Positions 14,226 through 17,476 of a stretch of DNA of 17,476 nucleotides are shown piece after piece (position 1 is the first letter of the stretch; every line of letters begins with the position of its first letter). Under the pieces are notes generated by a model, which ran no database searches, was not told where the DNA came from, and saw nothing but the letters and a program-made list of their open reading frames with translations. The DNA is taken from the NCBI GenBank assembly GCA_043776635.1, contig JAYVRA010000091.1, forward strand, positions 1-17,476. The letters run 5' to 3'. Both the position numbers and the translations under genes were made by a program. The stretch comes from JANMEX01 sp043776635 (GTDB lineage Bacteria > Pseudomonadota > Alphaproteobacteria > Rhizobiales > Rhizobiaceae).

Positions 14226-15779
14226 GCACTGGGTCAAAGACTGGCATTGCGTCAAACACAGTCACTTGTGATGACGCCGCAACTGATGCAGTCGATAAAG
14301 CTGTTGCAGCTCACTCATATTGAATTGTCCAAATTTGTAGAAGAGGAAATGGAGCGCAATCCGTTATTGGAGGCCGTTCCTGTTTCTGAAAATACGGCTA
14401 TTGAAACCCTGCCTGACCTGCACAAATCCGACGATGAGTGGCAAGGTGAGGACAATAGTTTCGAGGGTGAAGCTGACGATAATTGGATGCATCAGGATTT
14501 GGCAGTTGCCAGCGACATGGCGGATAATTTTGATGCACCTCTGGATAATTTGTTCCAGGATGATGCGCCGACTGTGCCGGACCAGTCGTCAGATTTAGCC
14601 TCGCAATGGAAGGCTGAGACCGGTTCAGGCGGCTCTTTTGAGGGTGGTGAAGGGTTTGATTTTGAAGATGTGGTCGCAAAGCCCGAAACTATGCGCGACC
14701 ACGTTGCCGAACAAATTGCCTTTACTTTTGCAGACGCCGGTGAGCGCCTGTTTGCTATGGAGCTGGCCGATTGTCTGGATGAAAGCGGTTATCTGCGCAC
14801 AGACCTCTTAGAATCAGCCGATAAGCTCGGTCTGCCCTTGGCTCAAGCCGAAACCATTCTGGCCAAGTGTCAGGAATTTGACCCGATTGGCCTGTTCGGG
14901 CGGGATTTGGCCGAATGCCTTGCCATTCAACTCAAGGCCAAAGACCGGTTTGATCCGGCGATGGCGATACTGGTTGCCAATCTCGAACTTCTGGCCAAGC
15001 GCGACTTCAAAGAACTCAAACGGCTCTGCGGGGTCGATGATGCCGATATTTTGGATATGCTGGCGGAAATTCGCGGGCTGGACCCAAAACCCGGCACGGC
15101 GTTTGCCACAGGCACTATGGAAGCGATTATTCCCGATGTTGCCGTGCGTACCGCGCAGGATGGCTCGTGGTTGATTGAGCTTAATCCGGCCGCACTGCCG
15201 CGCGTCCTGGTCAATCAAAGCTATTTCACAAAGGTCAGCCGTGGCACGCAAAGCGTTGCGGATAAGGAATATTTGTCAGAATGTCTGGCCACCGCCAACT
15301 GGTTGACCCGCAGCCTTGACCAGCGTGCCCGCACGATTTTGAAGGTGGCGCAGGAAATCGTCAAACAGCAGGATGCTTTCCTGATTTACGGTGTCTCGCG
15401 GCTGCGCCCGCTGAACTTAAAGACCGTCGCTGATGCTATTAAAATGCACGAATCAACCGTAAGTCGTGTTACGGCAAATAAGTTTATGGAAACGCCGCGC
15501 GGCGTGTTTGAACTGCGCTATTTTTTCACTGCGGCTATCAATAATTCTGAAGGCGGCGATTCCCATTCGGCTCTGTCTGTGCGCCATATCATCCGCCAGA
15601 TGATTGAGACTGAAACACAAAAAAATGTTTTGTCCGACGATCAGATTGTGGATGTGCTGCTCAAAAGCGGTGTGGATATCGCGAGGCGCACTGTCGCTAA
15701 ATATCGGGATTCCATGAACATTCCCTCCTCGGTGCAGCGTAGGCGTGAAAAAAAGGCTTACATTAGCGCTAATGGATAG
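14223..15779 (+). CDS. rpoN: RNA polymerase sigma-54 factor
   Basis: A 518-residue alternative sigma factor that directs polymerase to -24/-12 promoters and needs AAA+ enhancer-binding activators. The N-terminal activator-interacting region I is clear (QRLALRQTQSLVMTPQLMQS, then KLLQLTHIELSKFVEEEMERNPLLE). An acidic, variable region II (about 55-145) follows, then the core-binding domain, a helix-turn-helix near 397-425 (LNLKTVADAIKMHESTVSRV) and the RpoN box ARRTVAKYRD at 487-496. The box differs from the common form only by a final Asp for Glu. It lies between lptB and hpf, as in most proteobacteria. IHF beta, encoded at 10575-10859, is a common partner at sigma-54 promoters. Confidence 0.97.
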   Translation: MALGQRLALRQTQSLVMTPQLMQSIKLLQLTHIELSKFVEEEMERNPLLEAVPVSENTAIETLPDLHKSDDEWQGEDNSFEGEADDNWMHQDLAVASDMADNFDAPLDNLFQDDAPTVPDQSSDLASQWKAETGSGGSFEGGEGFDFEDVVAKPETMRDHVAEQIAFTFADAGERLFAMELADCLDESGYLRTDLLESADKLGLPLAQAETILAKCQEFDPIGLFGRDLAECLAIQLKAKDRFDPAMAILVANLELLAKRDFKELKRLCGVDDADILDMLAEIRGLDPKPGTAFATGTMEAIIPDVAVRTAQDGSWLIELNPAALPRVLVNQSYFTKVSRGTQSVADKEYLSECLATANWLTRSLDQRARTILKVAQEIVKQQDAFLIYGVSRLRPLNLKTVADAIKMHESTVSRVTANKFMETPRGVFELRYFFTAAINNSEGGDSHSALSVRHIIRQMIETETQKNVLSDDQIVDVLLKSGVDIARRTVAKYRDSMNIPSSVQRRREKKAYISANG

Positions 15780-15792
15780 TATTCCCGGTGAA

Positions 15793-15821
15793 TTGACTTC
15801 ATTGGAATAGCGCCCTATACG
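15793..15821 (+). promoter_or_regulatory. Candidate hpf promoter
   Basis: TTGACT (15793-15798) is followed after 17 bases by TATACG (15816-15821). It lies in the 224-base gap after rpoN and would give an hpf leader of about 175 bases. No rho-independent terminator is visible after rpoN, so read-through from rpoN is also likely. I found no clear -24/-12 (sigma-54) element here. Confidence 0.4.
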
Positions 15822-15900
15822 CCCGCCCGACGATTGGGGTCACGCTGTTATATTCAGGTTGGACACAAATTCTCCCCAAGACTGTTGAGACTGACAGAAC

Positions 15901-15922
15901 GCCGGTTCACGATTTGACCGGC
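15901..15922 (+). other. Hairpin in the hpf leader
   Basis: GCCGGT (15901-15906) pairs with ACCGGC (15917-15922). With one bulged T, the inner CA/TG pairs extend the stem to eight base pairs. There is no following T-run, so it is not a typical terminator. It lies about 80 bases upstream of the hpf ribosome site. Confidence 0.35.
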
Positions 15923-16003
15923 GAATGGATTTGCGTCGGGCGCAGAGCGATATAAGGTCGTGATGCCAGTCCGGCAGAATCAAATTTGAAAGGGAGTTGC
16001 ACC

Positions 16004-16582
16004 ATGAGCCTTCGCATATCTGGAAAGCACATGGAGTTGGGTGATAGCTTTAGAACGCTTATCTCCAGCCGTGTTAGTGATGCCGTCGATAAATATTTTG
16101 ATGGAGGCTTTTCCGGTCACGTCACCGTTGAAAAGGCAGGCTCGCGCTACAGCGCAGACTGTAACCTGCATCTTGATAGCGGCGTTATTCTCCAGGCTGA
16201 AGGCCATGCCCAAGATCCGCAAGTCGCTTTCGATCAAGCAGCGGAGCGCATTGAAAAGCGCCTGCGTCGCTATAAGCGCAAGCTGAAAGATCGCCACGTT
16301 GAGCATGTAGCGGTGAACGACATTTCCTATAGCATCATGGAAAGTCTCGATGATGACGATGATAGCGAAATCGCTGCCGATTACGCGCCGGCTATTGTGG
16401 CGGAATCCACAATGTCGCTCAAAACCATGTCGGTTGCCAACGCTGTGATGCACTTGGACCTGAAAGATTCGCCCGTTTACGTGTTCCGTAACGGCGGTTC
16501 GGGCCAAGTGAATATTGTTTACCGCCGTGCTGACGGCAACATTGGCTGGATTGATCCAGCCGTTGCCGCCACTGCAAACTAA
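16004..16582 (+). CDS. hpf: Ribosome hibernation promoting factor, long form
   Basis: A 192-residue factor that inactivates ribosomes in stationary phase or stress by binding the small-subunit decoding region and promoting 100S dimers. The N-terminal HPF/YfiA domain (about 1-105) starts MSLRISGKHMELGDSFRTLI and includes the basic helix ERIEKRLRRYKRKLKDRH. An acidic linker (SLDDDDDSE, 114-122) leads to the C-terminal dimerisation domain (about 137-186) with SPVYVFRNG and GNIGWIDP. The ATG at 16004 has AGGGAG seven bases upstream; a GTG at 15986 would run through that site. Long forms with this tail act without RMF. The position between rpoN and ptsN matches the conserved cluster. Confidence 0.95.
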   Translation: MSLRISGKHMELGDSFRTLISSRVSDAVDKYFDGGFSGHVTVEKAGSRYSADCNLHLDSGVILQAEGHAQDPQVAFDQAAERIEKRLRRYKRKLKDRHVEHVAVNDISYSIMESLDDDDDSEIAADYAPAIVAESTMSLKTMSVANAVMHLDLKDSPVYVFRNGGSGQVNIVYRRADGNIGWIDPAVAATAN

Positions 16583-16601
16583 AGGTCCAACGCCGGACCT
16601 T
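16582..16601 (+). other. Hairpin between hpf and ptsN
   Basis: AAGGTCC (16582-16588) and GGACCTT (16595-16601) are perfect seven-base arms around AACGCC. The first base of the left arm is the last base of the hpf stop codon. It is not followed by a T-run; the ptsN ribosome site AAAGGA comes next. It may stabilise the hpf transcript end or alter ptsN translation rather than terminate. Confidence 0.5.
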
Positions 16602-16620
16602 CGTTAAAGGATAAAGAAAA

Positions 16621-17085
16621 ATGGACCTGAGCGATCTCGTAACGCAAAAGTCGATCATGCCGTCAGTGAAAGTCGCTTCAAAAAAGCAACTTTTACAAGT
16701 GCTTTCAGAAAAAGCCGCCGAAATAACCGGTCTTTTGGAGAGAGACATATTCGATACGATCATGCAGCGCGAAAAGCTCGGGTCCACAGGTGTCGGCAAT
16801 GGCATCGCCATTCCGCACGGCAAACTTAAAAATGTGTCGCACATTACCGGCATTTTCGCCCGTCTCGAAACACCGGTCGATTTTGAAGCGCTGGATGATG
16901 AGCCGGTTGACTTGGTGTATATGCTGCTTGCACCCGAAACCGCAGGCGCTGACCATTTGAAGGCGCTGTCCCGCATCGCCCGCATTTTGCGCGAGCCGGA
17001 AATGGTATCCAAACTACGCGCCACCAAAGACGCCACTGCACTGTTTGCTTTTTTAACAGCGCATCCGGCGAGCTATGCTGCCTGA
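16621..17085 (+). CDS. ptsN: Nitrogen-related PTS enzyme IIA (EIIA-Ntr)
   Basis: A 154-residue cytoplasmic phosphoprotein of the fructose/mannitol EIIA fold. It ends the PtsP-NPr-EIIANtr phosphorelay, which regulates rather than transports; known targets in other bacteria include potassium transport and sensor kinases. The phosphorylation site His66 lies in the signature GIAIPHGKL (61-69), after LGSTGVGN. Conserved DLVYMLLAPETAG and HLKALSRIARIL (about 107-119 and 122-133) are present. The ATG is preceded by AAAGGA at about ten bases spacing. It is 38 bases after hpf and belongs to the rpoN-hpf-ptsN cluster. No other PTS gene is visible in the window. Confidence 0.95.
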   Translation: MDLSDLVTQKSIMPSVKVASKKQLLQVLSEKAAEITGLLERDIFDTIMQREKLGSTGVGNGIAIPHGKLKNVSHITGIFARLETPVDFEALDDEPVDLVYMLLAPETAGADHLKALSRIARILREPEMVSKLRATKDATALFAFLTAHPASYAA

Positions 17086-17124
17086 TTTTAATGAGATTGA
17101 GCAAGTCGCGTTCAAACGGAGTCG

Positions 17125-17152
17125 GAATTCGCTTCAAGAACCGGGCGAATTC
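17125..17152. repeat. Inverted repeat after ptsN
   Basis: GAATTCGC and GCGAATTC are perfect eight-base arms around a 12-base loop; two G.T pairs could extend the stem inward. It starts 39 bases after the ptsN stop. No T-run follows, so it is not a classical terminator but could protect the mRNA 3' end. Confidence 0.5.
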
Positions 17153-17379
17153 GGATATGTTTGAATAGATTTGAACCAAGGCCCGGACCTGTTAAATTTG
17201 ATGAAATGGCAGGCAACTGACGAAAATATGCAAGGAAGATCGTGCAGAACGTGCTAAATCCCGTTCAAGCGGTTTGACGCCGCAGAGTGAAGTCAGTGGG
17301 CTGTTCGTGCCCAAATCGGGTGCTTTCCGGCGATTGCGTTGTCACAAAGGCTTGAACTTGCAAAGGTTTGCCACTCGAA

Positions 17380-17417
17380 GAGGCCGCAGGCAACATGCCA
17401 GCATTTACTGCGGCTTC
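17380..17417. repeat. Inverted repeat near the window end
   Basis: GAGGCCGCAG (17380-17389) pairs with CTGCGGCTTC (17408-17417) as ten base pairs with one G.T wobble around an 18-base loop. It is GC-rich and lies outside any credible gene. Purpose unknown. Confidence 0.45.
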
Positions 17418-17476
17418 GCTCTTGGCACTCACCAAAAATCACCTCGACTATTTCGCCAAAATTAACAGGGCCGGAC

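Larger units (their letters stand above)
17086..17476. other. 391-base stretch without a convincing gene
   Basis: I find no ORF with a ribosome site and recognisable protein here. The longest plus-strand candidate (from 17274, 63 residues) is Arg/Gln/Phe-rich with no family resemblance. The stretch holds two notable inverted repeats: GAATTCGC (17125-17132) with GCGAATTC (17145-17152), and GAGGCCGCAG (17380-17389) with CTGCGGCTTC (17408-17417). It also has two near-copies of CGTTCAARCGG (17109-17119 and 17263-17273). It may be the untranslated end of the ptsN transcript plus the promoter region of a gene beyond the window. Confidence 0.5.

Noticed and set aside
15830..15960. Possible sigma-54 (-24/-12) promoter before hpf
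   Set aside because: I looked for GG-N10-GC in a TGGCAC-N5-TTGC context and found no acceptable match.
17091..17168. 25-residue plus-strand frame directly after ptsN
   Set aside because: No ribosome site before the ATG, and nothing recognisable. It spans the inverted repeat at 17125-17152, which better explains the sequence.
16844..17179. Minus-strand frame of 111 residues overlapping the end of ptsN, beginning VQIYSNISEFARFLKRIP
   Set aside because: It starts at TTG without a ribosome site, overlaps well-supported ptsN coding sequence for most of its length, and loses protein-like composition inside that overlap.
17274..17465. 63-residue plus-strand frame
   Set aside because: No ribosome site, Arg/Gln/Phe-rich composition typical of chance frames, and no recognisable family.
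1..17476. Defence system, mobile element, CRISPR or biosynthetic cluster
   Set aside because: Every sizeable ORF is accounted for by xylose metabolism, envelope maintenance, RNA modification, a nucleoid protein or the rpoN cluster. No integrase, transposase, toxin or repeat-spacer pattern is visible.

Overview
The window looks like chromosomal DNA of an alphaproteobacterium, most probably of the order Hyphomicrobiales (Rhizobiales). The basis is gene content and order: a ROK-type xylose repressor with xylA/xylB divergent from a xylFHG ABC importer; a single-domain XylG; an sppA-ihfB-lapA run; an RNA methyltransferase-lspA pair; and the lptC-lptA-lptB-rpoN-hpf-ptsN string. I cannot name a genus. 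All large ORFs are intact, and I see no prophage, transposon, CRISPR array, tRNA or rRNA.

Region 1 (1-7890) is a complete D-xylose module. On the minus strand lie a ROK repressor (xylR-like), xylulokinase (xylB) and xylose isomerase (xylA). On the plus strand lie the xylose-binding protein (xylF), permease (xylH) and ATPase (xylG). The 215-base divergent gap holds a perfect 8+8 inverted repeat (TTATTTCG-N5-CGAAATAA) of the kind bound by ROK repressors such as NagC and Mlc. It sits between candidate -10 boxes for both directions, so one repressor site could control both arms. A strong hairpin followed by Ts lies between xylF and xylH, where it would let the binding protein be made in excess over the membrane components.

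Region 2 (7887-11891, minus strand) is a compact run read sppA > ihfB > lapA > class I methyltransferase > TrmH-family methyltransferase > lspA. It combines envelope maintenance (signal-peptide peptidase, lipoprotein signal peptidase, LapA), a nucleoid protein (IHF beta) and two probable rRNA methylases. The last four genes are almost gapless. A hairpin at 7851-7884 separates it from xylG and may terminate in both directions.

Region 3 (12049-17085, plus strand) carries the LPS export genes lptC, lptA and lptB, then rpoN (sigma-54), the long-form ribosome hibernation factor and ptsN (EIIA-Ntr). This is a well-known proteobacterial order. sppA and lptC are divergent, and their candidate promoters appear to share a palindromic TTGCAA -35 box.

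The last 391 bases (17086-17476) hold no convincing gene but have several inverted repeats. I found no clearly new biological system. The observations most worth checking are the divergent xyl operator, a second palindrome in the xylR leader, the xylF-xylH hairpin, a triple direct repeat over the xylG stop codon, the rpoN start, and the structured non-coding end.
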